Assembly: GCA_032716605.1 (NCBI GenBank)
Contig: CM064523.1
Coordinates: 38,638,226-38,702,225, forward strand
DNA: 64,000 nt
Reading direction: 5' to 3'
Source: Paralithodes platypus
Lineage: Eukaryota > Arthropoda > Malacostraca > Decapoda > Lithodidae
Of this stretch, positions 24,537-36,870 are shown in pieces. Each line of letters starts with the position of its first letter. Position 1 is the first letter of the stretch. A program made the translations under genes and the position numbers. The notes below the pieces were generated by a model. It did no database searches and was not told the DNA's origin. It was given only the letters and a program-made list of their open reading frames with translations.

Positions 24537-25083
24537 CATATATATATTTTTTTGTTTTGAGAGTAAGCTAAATTTGTACATTTTTCGATAGAAAAATGTC
24601 TCCGGCGAAGCCAGATTTGTCTATACAATGCTGGCTCCCTATCGCTCGCCAGGAAGAAATCGACACCTGGATGGGGATAAACGTCTTAAAACAGTAGGCT
24701 GAACGGGGCCGAACGGATACAAGGCAAAGAGAGAGGGAGAGAAATAGAAAACAAATAAAAAAACGAGGAGAGGGAGAGAAAGAGAAAACAACAAACAACA
24801 GGTGGGCTCAATGTTTGCGTTACGGCTTAACAATTGAGCCCACCTCGCTTTTTTTAGTTTACTCTTTCTCTCTCTCTCCTCGTTTTTTTTTTTTTTTTTC
24901 TATTTCTCTCCCTCTCTCTTTGCCTTGTTCGGCCCCGTTCAGCCTACTGTTTTAAGACGTTTACCCCCATCCAGGTTTCAATATTTTCCTGGTGAGCGGT
25001 AGCGAGCCAACATATATATTTTTTGTTTTGAGAGCAAGCTAAATTTGTACATTATTTGATAGAAAAATGTCTCCGGCGAAGCA
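24537..25083. repeat. Direct repeats flanking a foldback (MITE-like)
   Basis: A ~73-base direct repeat (AGCTAAATTTGTACAT, GAAAAATGTCTCCGGCGAAG) occurs at 24537-24610 and 25010-25083. Between them lie arms of roughly 170-190 bases in inverted orientation (GACACCTGGATGGGG-like, ACGTCTTAAAACAGTAGGCT and a purine-rich tract) around AGGTGGGCTCAAT at the centre. Part of the sequence (TAGCGAGCC with GAAAAATGT) is also found in the MITE at 42990-43306. Confidence 0.75.
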
Positions 25084-26124
25084 TTGCCAACCTCCGAATT
25101 AAGGGGAGATGGGTCGTTTTTCTGGGCCCCTTTCTTCCTCATGGTTGTTGTTGTTGTTGTTCCCCAAGCTGCCTGGCCGAACAGCCCCAAGGCCCCGAGT
25201 AAGGCCAAGGCCATAAACGAGCGCCCCCACAGAACCCTCCCTGCCGACCACAATAAAGCCTGGGTGACCGAAGCCACTCCATGGCGTGGAGCTGAGAGGG
25301 TGCGTAAACGCCCGGGAAACCAAAGCCCCACCCAGGGTCCTGTGCCCCTCAGCAATTATGAAGAGAAAGTTGAGGGGCAAAGGAATAATGTGACGCTTTA
25401 GCTTCCAATCTTGGTAGATTGGGAGGTCAATCCACGGAAGAGACGCCGTCACTTGAGATCTAGAAAATATATAAGTAAAAGGAACAGTCAGAGTAAGCTA
25501 TGGGTATGGCAGAGATCGCTCAGGTCTCACTCTGATAGACCAGCCCATCGCCATTCTTCCTCATGGTTAACCCCATTAGTTTTCATATTTTATGACGTTC
25601 GGCCCATTAGTTTGGCTTGATATGCTAATTCCACTCTGCAATTAGCACATTCACGTTACATTCGCTCAGCTGCGCACACCTCGCCGATCTCGTCGACGTA
25701 TGTGCGATGCCAACGCCGATATTCGACGATGAATCGCAAGAATTTGTGCCTTAAATAAATACTCTTACCACCTCGCCGCCGAAGTAAATGCCGAACCATC
25801 GCTTGGATCGCCGAAGACGTCGCAGAACATACGGCAAGTATTCTTTCATCCTCTTTCATCCTCGCATGATCTCGCAAGAGATTTTTGAAAATGTGACATG
25901 CCTCGCAGAGGTTCATCGGCGAAACATCGCTCACTTCCCCGATAACATCGCCGATGTCGGCGATTGCGTCGCCGACATCGGCGACATCTTCGCCCAGTAT
26001 AATTTGTCATCCGTTTGTAACGGTCGAAATCTTGAAGGTCGCACGTATTCTTGCGAATTTGACAAAACGAAGGCATCGGCAACGAAAATCGTGACTTGTC
26101 TCACCAGTGGGAAAGGGGCATTAT

Positions 26125-29100
26125 GGTCCTACTTTTCCTTCTGGGGGCAGGAAGCTAGGAATCTTCCTCCCCTTGTATAATTCTCCTACTCAACGAGACA
26201 GAGAAAGGGGCGAGGGAACGCGAAAGTGGTCCCGGACCCAAGAGTTGGAACTTAAAGGCTTCTGTTTGGGCTCTGTCTCGAGTCAGCCCCCCCCCCCCCC
26301 CCCCAGGAATGGGGTATGTGCCTGACTATATACATACATATAGGTGATGATGAAAATACAGTTCTTATTGCCATACACTCTCTTGATGAACAAGGCTGAG
26401 GTGCAACCTTTAGCATGGTACTTTACAAGGTACTTGGCTCGACGTTTGCCACAAACTGCTAGACTGTGTCCCAGGCTGTTGACATCTTACAATAACCTTT
26501 TGACAGTGTGGGATCACACCGCCGACCCTTCAATCATCAGCAACACACTGTACTGGCAATACCATGGCCCGTGGCTACATTTACATTTGACAGAAGCTGT
26601 TGTGCAGGGTTAGAGGTCTCACCTACCAACCCAAAGGTCAAACGTTCAAGCCACCTACAGTGATGATAAATGGTGTGATAAACCAATCTCTGGCAATGTT
26701 TGCTATGAAGTCACTGATGTAATATGGGTATTAGGCTAACCTAAATGTTCTTGCTGAGAGTACATGATAACAAGAACTGCATCTAAGATAACAAACAAGC
26801 TTGAGCGAAACCTCACCATTTAAGTATTTAAGTTATGAGAAGATATCTCAAAGGCTATTTATTTTAAAAAACGATACTTACAAAATCTGTATCATTGAAC
26901 TGCATAGTAAGTATGGCGGTCTGAACATTAGGCTGGGACGCCAAGTCAATGCCTGGGTAATATAAAGTACATATGAAGACATCACAACAACAAAATTATA
27001 TCTATATACAGTATCTCTAAATATAGGCCTACATATATTTCTATATTTTAATCACTTTAGACCTGAAGGTTACAATAATAACGTTTTTATTGCGGATGTG
27101 TATCGCATCCTGTTGTCCAACGCTTGCCCGTATAAGGAGATTTCCTTGACTGAATCCTTATGCAACCTTAACCTTGTTAATGTTACCTGATGTAATCCTT
27201 CGGGACAGACCTATGAGAGTTTTGTAGGAAGCTCGGTGGTTTGGTTAATCTGCATTATCTAATAATAATGTATTATCACATGCTGTTTGTCTTTATGCCA
27301 GACATGGTACAATAGATGCTATCTTCATAATCGGAATACTACAGAAATTATTTGTACTGTATATGTCAACTATGTAATTTTTTTTAGATTTCATACACAT
27401 TACCTGCAATATTAAAGTGTCATGGATGATATTGAGGGAAATATTTGACATAAATAGAGGTATGTTATGTACAGATAAGTTTCAAGCTTCAATTAGCAGT
27501 ACAGTATCAATGATCAAAGCTACAGTACGCTATATATCACCACAAATCAAACAGTATATATCATTATACATATTAATGCTAAGGCAAAGTAGCCCACCCA
27601 AGTGTGATTCCAATCTTACGTGTTAATGCCAGTGCTCACAAGCCATGTTAAGCTGACTATATTTTACAACATGATTACAAATTGTTGTAGGTGTACCCCC
27701 TTCTCCTTCAGTGCCACATCCTCTATGTGGACAGACTTTAATTTACGTACTCATTTGATGAAAATTATAATTTCCATTGTCATAATGCAGCCAATGCTCC
27801 TTGCATGTATCTCAGTTTTGATTGTTTTCCCTTAATATTTAATTGTATAAACAAATGGCCGAATTAGATGAAGCATATGCTGTATTGTATTCACAAAGCT
27901 ACCTCCATTACAATGACTATTATGTACGTAATATAGATATGTGCAGTATTATATTTGCTAACCTGACTGGTGCTGATTCCTTGAGAGGACCAAGTTGGAG
28001 ATTGTCCGTGAAGGGATACTTGTGTCCTCAACCACCATCAAGGGATCTGTGTATTAAAACTTCAAATTAATAACAAAATAGTGGAGTAGCCATACACATA
28101 TCTTATTTCAAAAGTAACAATACAATCATCATCATTATGCCTGATGACTCGGTTTACCCTGGAACACACCCAGTACCGGTACACCATAGCCATGGAATAA
28201 ATGCCTCTAGCATCAAGATATACTTCATTTGTCTATAGGACAATGCTCCTCTCACTATGTGGGATTCTTTCTTCAACATATGCAAGCTGCCACACTCACT
28301 ATGTATCTTTCTTGGTATTCTGTGTTCATCCATTCTATGATACACTGCAATCTATAGCCTATCAAGAGCATTCCTTCCTTCCTAAAGGACTCGTACACGT
28401 CACCATGACTCACTACATCTACCCAATTCAAACCACCTGCTGTTCTGAGATACTTCATATTCACAACTCTCAGTTTGGGAAGATAGTTGTCAGTTGTGCT
28501 CCACATTCTTCTTGTAGATTAGTGTTGGTAATAGCACAGTGTATCTCAATTAATGTATCATTTCTTGACTAGCTGTTCTTCCTTTCAGGATACAGTAATA
28601 TTTAAATATCAAATAACATTCCTACCTTGCCTTTCTATTTCTATGTATCTCATCTCTTGTCTTAATATTACTGCATTTGCACAGTACAGCTTCCATATGC
28701 AGCATGCTGCTGCACTGTAATTTAAAAATTAACAATATTCCAAATCTGCATTTATATAGGCTACTTAATTGTTCAATTTTATCATGTTCTTGTGTAATTA
28801 TTTTAACATACTAAAAAGAAACTTTGAACACTTAATTGTATGTTGATCCTCACTTGTCAGGTTGCTTTATTTTACATTAGTGTATACTGTAGCCAATTCC
28901 ATAATATTTCATCCCCGTCTACCAATACCTTAAGTGCAGCTCCCTCCACACATGTGGCCTCATATAATTTTAGTAATTGTCCCTTTTCCTATACATTTGA
29001 AAACCACCCTAGCCTGTTTATGCGTATTGCCTTGCTAATACATACCTCTAATACAGTAGAGTACTACACAATTTAAACAAATATCCACCATGAATCATGT

Positions 29101-30150
29101 GTAATTGTTTTACAGTATGACAAAATATATGTAATTAGTATATAATAGAAGTAAAATACCTTTTAAGTGCTGATCAGGACAGGCATCCACCCGAAGCAGT
29201 GATCTGGTGTGGCCAGATACATAATTTTGGGGGGAAATGTGCAGACTGCATACTCTTTTGCTAGTTGATATAACCCCAGCCATATTCTTCTTTATGGTAT
29301 TCGAGGCATTCAACCATCTGGAACATCTGTAATAATGAACATACCATAATGCAATGAACACAATACATAATTGGTACTGCATATACATAACAAACAATAT
29401 AACCCCTATAACAAGATTTGGCCATATACTGTACATTTCCTAAATGTAAAAATGTTCCTGTTGTCATAGTGTACGGTACATTATTAAACATAGTATACAA
29501 GTACAATAAAATAATTATATGACATATCAACATCCCTGATGTTTTCATGAAAGTTGATTATTATAAATAACTGCATTTAAAAGCAAAGAAGGTCAGATTG
29601 GTATTATCGGGCATACACACACCCTTATGATAGGTTAAGGGCGTCAAACCATATCAATAGTTGGAGTGCTAATACAATTCAGGTTCCACTATACAACTAT
29701 ACAGTAACCTAGGTAACCTAAAAGACGAGTTAATCTGACCTACTGAACATGAAAGTAGCCCAACAGTGATACCACTGGGCCAGTAGCAATTGTTAGAATC
29801 TAGGAGACTCTAACTCCACCTCTGTGATTTTAACTTATGTACAGTACTGTAATTTGGTGCATACTGCTATATACCATACACTTACCGCTCACGCTCATTC
29901 ACGCTCTACTACTAACAGATTTTATGACGATAATACTAACACATTTAGGAATGTTTGGATTGACACCCTGTTTAAGTTATTTCAGTTTGGATCATGCTAA
30001 AATAAAGGGTAAGGATGGTGTAAGCGGATGTACCGTCCACCTTGTTTACATAAGTTTCATGCTTGCAGTTACTTTCGCGTTTAATTTGACTGCTTTTTCT
30101 ACAAAATTATCCCACAGAAAGCTGTAATTTGCCCCCCTGCTGGTAATATA
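26125..30150. other. Non-coding stretch, nothing recognised
   Basis: An 18-C run at 26287-26304 is followed by about 3.8 kb of AT-rich sequence. Frames up to 123 codons exist (28201-28572) but have unremarkable composition and no motif I recognise. A weak tRNA-like B-box (ACGTTCAAGCC near 26651) could mark a SINE. Intronic or intergenic DNA is the simplest reading. Confidence 0.5.
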
Positions 30151-31915
30151 TACTGTATGATGATGACAGTAAGTCATCCCTCAACGGTGCTCAATTTATT
30201 ATTGTATCCCATGACCAGCTGTTGGATAAATTTGCTACCAGCCGTGGGATACAATAATAGGGTGAGGGGAGCTTCGCCCCCCCTGGGCCCCCTCACCCCC
30301 CATGTCGTAATATCATCATCATATATATTGCCAGCATTTGGCAAATAACAGCTGGCCGTGGGCTAATATAAACAAAAAAAGGTACAAATTCAAAGTTAAT
30401 GTAACTGACATCATGCAACTTATGTAAACAATGCGGACGCTACGCCCGTTAACACCATCCGGGAAGGATGTAGTTACCGGGTGTACCACTACCGACATAC
30501 AACATAAATCATCTATAAATACTTATAATAAAATAAATACTTATAAATCTATACTACTAGGTTAGGTTAGGTTAGGTTGTTTGGTTAGGGTAATGTATTT
30601 TTGTATCCAAAGGCAGTCAAAACATTCTTGCCCACCATCCTAACCAAATAAATAAATACAGGTATAATTAAAAATAAATATAAAACACATTAAATATTGA
30701 TCTCCCACAACATACTGTATGTCTAATATAGGCTATGCATACCGGTATATAAGTGTATTCAGAAAGTTTTGAGTGAAAATATTATAATATAAAACTTGCA
30801 ATGTAATAACGATGCAAACTAAGTTTTGAAATTTAGCATACAGTATTGTCATTAGGATTAGGCCTACCATAACATCGCCAACCTAACCTAACTTACCTCA
30901 CCCTAGGGCTAGGCCTACTGTATATAGGCTTATGTATATGTAAAAATCATGAAAATGCGAGCCTTTCCCCTATAATTAGTCCTAATCAAATTTATAGGGA
31001 AAAGGCTCGCTGCCTTATTATAAATAATGTATTAGAGACAATGCAGGTCTATGGAATCGTTATACCGGTACTGTACTGTACTCATGTGTAATCCACTGTG
31101 GGAGAATAAATTTGATCACATTTATATACCACGATAGGCCTAGCCTAGGCCTATTACTGGAAACAAAAACTGGTTCAATGTTATTTTAATACCACGAATT
31201 TTGTTGATATATTTGAAGATAAATATTGAATCTATTATGTCTAAAGATCATAAGAAAATTTGTTTTAACCCTCGGCAAAACCTAATAAAAAAGTATGGCA
31301 CTAAAATGTCTTTTTCGCTACAAGTTTGTCCATACAGTACTTCCAGTTATCGATAGCTCTAAAGATCATATGAAAATGTGTTAAACACTCGGAAAAACGT
31401 AATATAAAAGTATGGTACAAAATTTAATTTTCGTAACAAGGTTGTCAATACAGTACTTTCCCGTTATCAATGTACAATCAAAGCAGAAGATTGCAGAATA
31501 AACACCGTAAACACCGTAGACTTCATCGACCTTTCTTTCACGTTCGTATAATCGACAGCCACTTTTTGTTTTATTTACTAAGGGATTAGTACTCAACCAG
31601 CGGGGGTGTGGGGGCAGCAGCCCCCACCCATAATACTAGGTTAGGTTAGGTAAGGTTGTTAGGTTAGGCTAATGTCTTTCAAATCACTATCGGGGGCGTG
31701 TCTCAACATCGATCGATAGGCCTAATGGGGAGAATAGGTTTTCCCGAGATTTCTAATTAATTAAATGAGGCAAAGCGTCCTCAACCTATCTAGTAAGTTG
31801 TATCCAACACTAAAACAATGAAAACACTCATAGGCCCTAGGCCCTTTATCAAAATCCAAAGGAAAAAACATGAAAAATAATAGTGCGAGCCTTTTCCCTA
31901 TAATTGTCCGGTAAG
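30151..31915. other. Non-coding stretch with hairpins and interstitial TTAGG tracts
   Basis: TATTATTGTATCCCATG (about 30199) pairs with CGTGGGATACAATAATA (about 30243). GCGAGCCTTTCCCCTATAA (about 30959) pairs with TTATAGGGAAAAGGCTCGC (about 30993). Short TTAGG-type tracts lie at about 30558-30580 and 31630-31668. No gene. Confidence 0.6.
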
Positions 31916-32112
31916 ATCCTGTGTAGCGGGAGGAACTGTTTTTCAGATGCCTATTTACTAAGAAACATTGAACAATATCTTTAACCTAACCTAACCTAAC
32001 CTAACCTAGTATATTAGTGGACTATTTATTAATGTAAAATGTAAAAATATATTGTAACATTACCAAATTATTGAGATATAGCCTATATACAGTTCCTCCC
32101 GCTACACAGGAT
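31916..32112. mobile_element. ~197-bp MITE with 24-bp perfect inverted repeats
   Basis: ATCCTGTGTAGCGGGAGG and the following AACTGT (31916-31939) are matched exactly by the reverse complement of 32089-32112. The interior carries five CCTAA units. No clear target duplication. Confidence 0.8.
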
Positions 32113-33079
32113 TATACCCTAATGTGAAATGCACAATAGGGCCTAGCCTAGACCTAATATCGACAATTTCAGACCCGGCAATCATGGGCAATGAAGCACA
32201 ATAAAAACATAGGCTAGCCTAATTATCATAGTAGGCTAGGCCTACGTTACAAACATTGTTACACTTAGGCTATAGCTTATGGGCCTATGTCTAGGCTACA
32301 TGAATTGGCTAGTTAACTTAAACAGATGTAGCCTAATATCCATACCACGGCCGAGAACAGCAGTAGCCTAGGCTTGGTAGTGGAACTGTATAGAGTTGTG
32401 GACTGTATGTTGGGCTCACCCAGTATATTTTACCTCGTTGCTGTAGGCTACCAGTCTTATTTAAAATTAGCCTATGTATAGCCTAGGGCCCTAGACCTAT
32501 ATTTATATTGTACCTGTTATGGTCCTTCGGGAACTTGTGCAAGACATAATTGTTTTCTTCTCCTTCTGTAGGCCTATAACCTCAAATTATGCACCGGGCT
32601 ACCATTGTATAGGCATATATTCAAAAGTTAAAAGGGACAATGATAGTTTTGGAGGTCTGACATGCAAGGAGAGGTAATGGAATAGACTACTTCGACTCAA
32701 GCATATGTAGGCATGAGTATTATAATATATTGAGTTAGGGAAAAATACCGGCCATATTATGTGTTACTATTAAATATAAATATGCATAACATCCATAAAT
32801 TGTCCTGATATTTAGGCTAGATATATTTAAAATGTGATAGGGAATAAAGGACTATCAATAGTAGTAGTCGATTTATACGTTGTACCGAAAATGTATTTTC
32901 CCTAACCCTTATGTCAATACGCAGACGACAGAAGGTATTTTCCCGCCATAGGAAGAAGAAGGAGGAGCTATGCGCTACCGCCATCTATTGCAGGGTTCCA
33001 GCAAATCTGTAGAATAATGGCCAACTACTATTAACACGTCTTTTTTTCCCATCACGCCACTCTTAGATAATCTTACTCT
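32113..33079. other. Non-coding stretch before the BEL/Pao element
   Basis: Rich in GGCCTA-type words, no gene. The BEL/Pao 5' LTR should lie here if the element were complete, but I could not identify one. Confidence 0.45.
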
Positions 33080-33205
33080 ATGGTGCAGACACAGGTAACC
33101 AGATACGAAGCCAACCAAGATGAATTGTTGCCACTTTATACCTCTGACGCCGAATTTATTGAAGAGAACCAAAAAGATACAGTCTACTTAGAGGACATAT
33201 ATGGG
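33080..33205 (+). pseudogene. BEL/Pao gag, N-terminal piece
   Basis: About 42 codons (VTRYEANQDELLPLYTSD, EENQKDTVYLEDI) that parallel the gag start of the - strand element (LDEYNDRQCSMVDLYEAEED, EEDVIYLDEIDNVV near 55540-55660). The frame runs on without a stop into LINE B, giving a 195-codon chimeric frame ending at 33667. That fusion is a by-product of insertion. Confidence 0.7.
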
Positions 33206-34965
33206 GTAATTGCTAGAAACTCCACCTTGGATGATTCCGGTGCTATTCCTCCCTCTCCGCCCTCCTCTCTCTTACTTATGCCTAATATCCTAATCTCTTC
33301 TAAAGATGTACTTTCTACCCTCTCTGGGCTTAACACTAATAAGGCGTACGGTCCGGACGGTGTTCCTCCTGTTGTTCTCAAAAACTGTGCTTCCGTGCTA
33401 ACACCCTGCCTAGGCAAACTCTTTCGTCTCTGTCTATCCTCTAACGTCTTCCCTTCATGCTGGAAGTTTGCTCACATTCAACCTGTCCCAAAGAAGGGTG
33501 ACCGCTCTCAACCCTCCAACTATCGTCCAATTGCTCTTATCTCTTGTCTTTCTAAAGTTTTTGAAACTATTCTTGCTTTCAAATTTCTTAAGCATTTCTC
33601 TTCTCATAATCTGCTCTCAGATCGCCAGTATGGCTTCCTTAACACCTTACGAGCGGCCTATGCTTAAGGGTCGCTCTACTGGTGATCTTCTTTCATATCT
33701 TACTAACTCTTGGTCATCCTCCTTCCGGGACTTCGGTGAGACTTTTTCTATTGCACTAGACATATCGAAAGCCTTCGATAGAGTCTGGCATAAATCTTTA
33801 ATTTCTAAACTACCCTCCTTCGGTTTCTATCCCTCCATCTGTGCCTTTGTCTCTAATTTCCTTTCCGGCCGTTCCATAGCCGCGGTTGTGGACGGCCATT
33901 GTTCACTTCCTCACCCTATAAACTCCGGTGTTCCTCAGGGCTCTGTCCTATCTCCTATTCTCTTTCTAATTTTTATAAATGATCTCCTTAACTCTACCTT
34001 AATTCCCATCCATTCATACGCAGACGACTCAACCTTACACTACTCCATTAGTTTTTCAGAACGCCCCAGCCAGCAATCCCTCAACGACAAACGTAATGAA
34101 GCCATAGAACTCTTAAATTCTGATCTAAATACTATTTCCAATTGGGGCAGAGAAAACCTTGTTAACTTTAATGCTTCCAAAACCCAATTTCTCCATCTAT
34201 CTACCCGTCAGGATCTCCCAGCGGACTATCCCTTATTCTTCAACAATACAAAAATCAACCCTTCATCTTCTCTCAATATTCTTGGTGTCTCTTTTTCTTC
34301 TGCTCTCATTTGGAAGGACCATATTACCAGTCTTGCTAAGGCAGCCTCCCAGAAGCTGGGTGTGCTCAACCGCCTTAGGGGGTTCTTTTCCCCTGCACAT
34401 CTTCTTGCTCTGTACAGGGGCATAGTGCGCCCTTGTATTGAGTATTGTTCACATGTGTGGGGAGGTTCCTCTCACACCACTCTCCTAGACAAAGTTGAAA
34501 GGAAGGCCTTTCGTATCATTAACTCCCGTCCACTCACCAACTCTCTGCAATCTCTCTCTCTCCGCCGCAATGTTGCATCTCTCTCGCTATTCTATCGCTA
34601 CTATAATAATCAGTGTTCCTCAGAGCTATCCCAGTGCATACCACCTCCTTTACGTAGGGCACGTGGTACCCGTCTTGCAACTCAATCCCACCCCTACTCT
34701 GTGCAACTCTCCAACCCAAGAGTGAAACGTTACTCTCAAACTTTCTTCTACTCAACAGCTGAGCTCTGGAACTCTCTCCCAGAATCAGTCTTTCCCTCTT
34801 CCTATGACTTAAATTGCTTCAAACTCCGTGTGTCCAGGCATTTTGGCTCGAACGTCCCTTGATTTTGGCCCTGTCACTCTTTCAACTATGGGGGAGGCAC
34901 TCGCTATAGGCAGTTATGCCTTTTGCCTCCCTCAGTCACATAGAAAACAAAAACAAAAACAAAAA
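33206..34965 (+). pseudogene. LINE B: 5'-truncated Jockey/CR1-type LINE, open except for one 25-bp TTAA insertion
   Basis: From GPDGVPPVVLK through VPKKGDRSQPSNYRPIALIS, ISKAFDRVWHKSL, SGVPQGSVLSPILFL and HSYADDSTLHYS to the C-terminal AELWNSLPESVFPSSYDL, ending at 34862. All RT motifs, including YADD, are present. The only break I see is a 25-bp insertion at 33643-33667, which shifts the frame and brings a TAA. The 3' UTR ends in (CAAAA)n near 34948-34965. It is 5'-truncated, so RT thumb and palm are present but no endonuclease. It sits in BEL/Pao gag, whose sequence resumes at CLKEKLCKTEG. Confidence 0.85.
33639..33667. mobile_element. 21-bp TTAA-flanked insertion made of a MITE terminus
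   Basis: LINE A reads CTTCCTTAAGGGTCG at this point, whereas LINE B reads TTAA, 21 extra bases, TTAA. The 21 bases begin CACCTTACGAGCGGCC and end TATGC. They match the first 21 bases after TTAA of MITE a at 18 positions and of MITE b at 17. This is the smallest member of the family here, retaining one end only. Confidence 0.85.
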
Positions 34966-34984
34966 ATCGTATGTTTAAAGGAGA

Positions 34985-36067
34985 AACTTTGTAAAACAGA
35001 AGGTAATTCTCGATCCAGGCATAAAAGAGGATCGGGTGTTAAATTGCCGCACCTGACTCTAGCCACCTTTGCTGGCAACCCCACATTATGGTCTGGGTTT
35101 TGGAATATATTTTGATGTGTGGTCCACGAGAAGGCTGACTTGAGTGCAATTCAAAAGCTACGCACTTAATGGGTCATCTGCAGGGAGATGCTTACAAACT
35201 AATCAAAGGCTTCACGGTTGATGGTGCAAGTTATGCCCTGCCATAGAATTACTCAAGGAAACCTATGGGCATCCTGACATATTGAAGACAGCACACATTA
35301 TGCATTTCAATGACTTTGCTCCACCTAAGTGCCAAGTTGTGGAACTAAAGGGTTTTTATGCCAACATGGAGAGCGTTATGAGATCCAATTTGAGTCAAAA
35401 GGTAAGTCTAGAAAAGTTCTGTGTAGTTAACCCTCTCCGACATATGACGCGATTTTGAGCCTATTAGGGATACTTTAAAGCCTTTGTTACTATCAGGGGT
35501 ATTTAGAAAGTTTTAGTTTAGTTACTTCAACCTCTGCAGTTGTCTTTGAGTTAGCTGTGGGCAGAAAACTAATTTTGGAGAGGTACCGTAATTATAAGAG
35601 TGAGAGAACTCTATTTCTTATTGCTAATCTGGCAACCTTTGCGTCATATGAGTCTGAAGGGGTTAAATTACTAAATAAATGGCCATCACCACCTAGTTAG
35701 GAGAGAGATGGGTGATCAGAGCATGGATTATGACTTTCACGCAGTGTTTCCAGTCAGAAGATACCCCTGGGAGAGAAATGCCCATGGCTACGGCTGCCTT
35801 CTCGACACAGAGCAATAGTCGGGTTTTCCCTGCAAATTTTGCGGCGGGAATAATCATCCCTTGTACAAATGTTACAAGTACAAAATGGGACCTCTCAGAG
35901 TGAAGAGAGCTAGGCTACTACGTCTCTGTACAGGGTGTCTCTCCAGTGAACATGGTAGTAATGGGTGTACAAACCCTAACATCAAGAATTGTAGGAAACA
36001 ACCGGGGGTAACACTTTCACTCCCTGTGCCAGAAACCAAGAGAGGCAAGATCGGCAAGTACATGTAG
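34985..36067 (+). pseudogene. BEL/Pao gag, middle and knuckle region
   Basis: GSGVKLPHLTLATFAGNPTL near 35035-35095 parallels TGIRLPKITLPTFNSDHTL of the - strand element. HFNDFAPPKCQVVELKGFYA follows near 35307-35365. After the MITE, LLNKWPSP near 35668 matches MMNKLPSP of the other copy. Zinc-knuckle-like CKFCGGNNHPLYKC and CTGCLSSEHGSNGC lie at about 35828-35970. Several stops (for instance TAG and TGA around 35697-35730) make it non-functional. The knuckles and linker identify it as BEL/Pao gag. Confidence 0.75.
35427..35666. mobile_element. TTAA MITE, copy d, in BEL/Pao gag
   Basis: TTAACCCTCTCCGACATATG at the left and GAGTCTGAAGGGGTTAA at the right, both with ATATGACGC just inside. Removing it with one TTAA joins FCVV to KLLNKWPSP, which aligns with ACVVIMMNKLPSP of the other BEL copy, so the TTAA duplication is confirmed by the reading frame. 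Confidence 0.9.
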
Positions 36068-36107
36068 CAATAATAGAGACGAGTCAACAACTGCAACCTC
36101 AACAACA

Positions 36108-36870
36108 ATGTCCGTAAGTGTGAGTAAACAAACAGTAATCCTACCCACAGTTCAGCTGCTTGTGAAGGGTAGGTGCAAGAAAACTGTAAATGTCAGATTA
36201 CTGTATGATCAGTGCTCACAGAGGACTTTCGTGAAGAGCTCTGTACTACCGTCTCTTTCTTATGAATCTAGTGGGACGGAAGAATTACGTCTTCACAGAT
36301 TCACGGAACACAAACCTCTTGTGAGCATTCTGTTGTAGTGATGAAATACATACATTGTGGCAGGTTTCATCGTCTCAAAGTAATTGTTGTCGATGAATTA
36401 CCTGAACATACAGGCGAGACTAGTCTGAATGTTGAAATGACTAGCTTACAACATCGTGGTATTAAATTGGCCAACTCATGCATTACCGAAATACAGCACA
36501 ACTCGACTTACTGATAGGTATTGTTCATTATTACAACATAGTGCAACCTGGATAAAAAAGGGCAAGTAATTTGGTTCTACTTTCAAACAAATATGGTTAC
36601 ACATTTAGTGGTTCATATGCAGCGACCACTTCCAGCTCCAGCACTGAGGTTGTTACAATGCTCAAAGTGGCATTAACTCCAGTAGATATGTATATATCTA
36701 CTGGATAATATCCATGCAAAGAAGAATTAAATGCTTTGTGAGAGTTAAACCATATAGTACATCACCTAAAGAACATTCATAAGCAGAACGGCAAGCTTTG
36801 AATAAATGTGAGGAAACCATCACATACGAGCCTGAGAGTCAACAGTATCAGGTACGTCCCCTGGAACTAA
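36108..36870 (+). pseudogene. BEL/Pao protease and linker region
   Basis: TVILPTVQLLVKGRCKKTVN followed by LLYDQCSQRTFVKSS is the retroviral-type aspartic protease region of BEL/Pao (the DUF1758 family), with Asp in a D-x-C-S context where D-T/S-G-S is usual. A stop after about 76 codons and later frame changes follow. Near 36790-36870, ALNKCEETITYEPESQQY and VRPLEL parallel ALNK and EETA of the - strand copy, which places this just before the RT. Confidence 0.7.

Larger units (their letters stand above)
23548..26124. mobile_element. 2.6-kb element with 42-bp identical inverted ends
   Basis: The left end TAATGCCCCTTTCCCACTGG continues to GATTTTCGT (to 23591) and is matched exactly by the reverse complement of 26082-26123. 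The flank is TTAA on the left and TTAT on the right, so TTAA targeting is probable but not exact. Outer parts (23590-24060 and 25650-26080) are built from degenerate repeats of words such as ACATCGGCGA and TCGCCGAT in both orientations. The middle holds a tandem duplication and a foldback. No protein gene. Frames over the word-repeat zones are low-complexity and not credible. Confidence 0.75.

Noticed and set aside
25084..25452. Overlapping frames of 105-125 codons on both strands
   Set aside because: They lie within a TTAA-type element, overlap each other and show no motif. GC-rich composition alone keeps them open.
28201..29548. Frames of 77-123 codons on both strands
   Set aside because: No recognisable motif, no homologous repeat in the window, and overlapping competing frames.
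30558..32010. TTAGG tracts as a telomere end
   Set aside because: Only four or five units each, within ordinary sequence; interstitial tracts.
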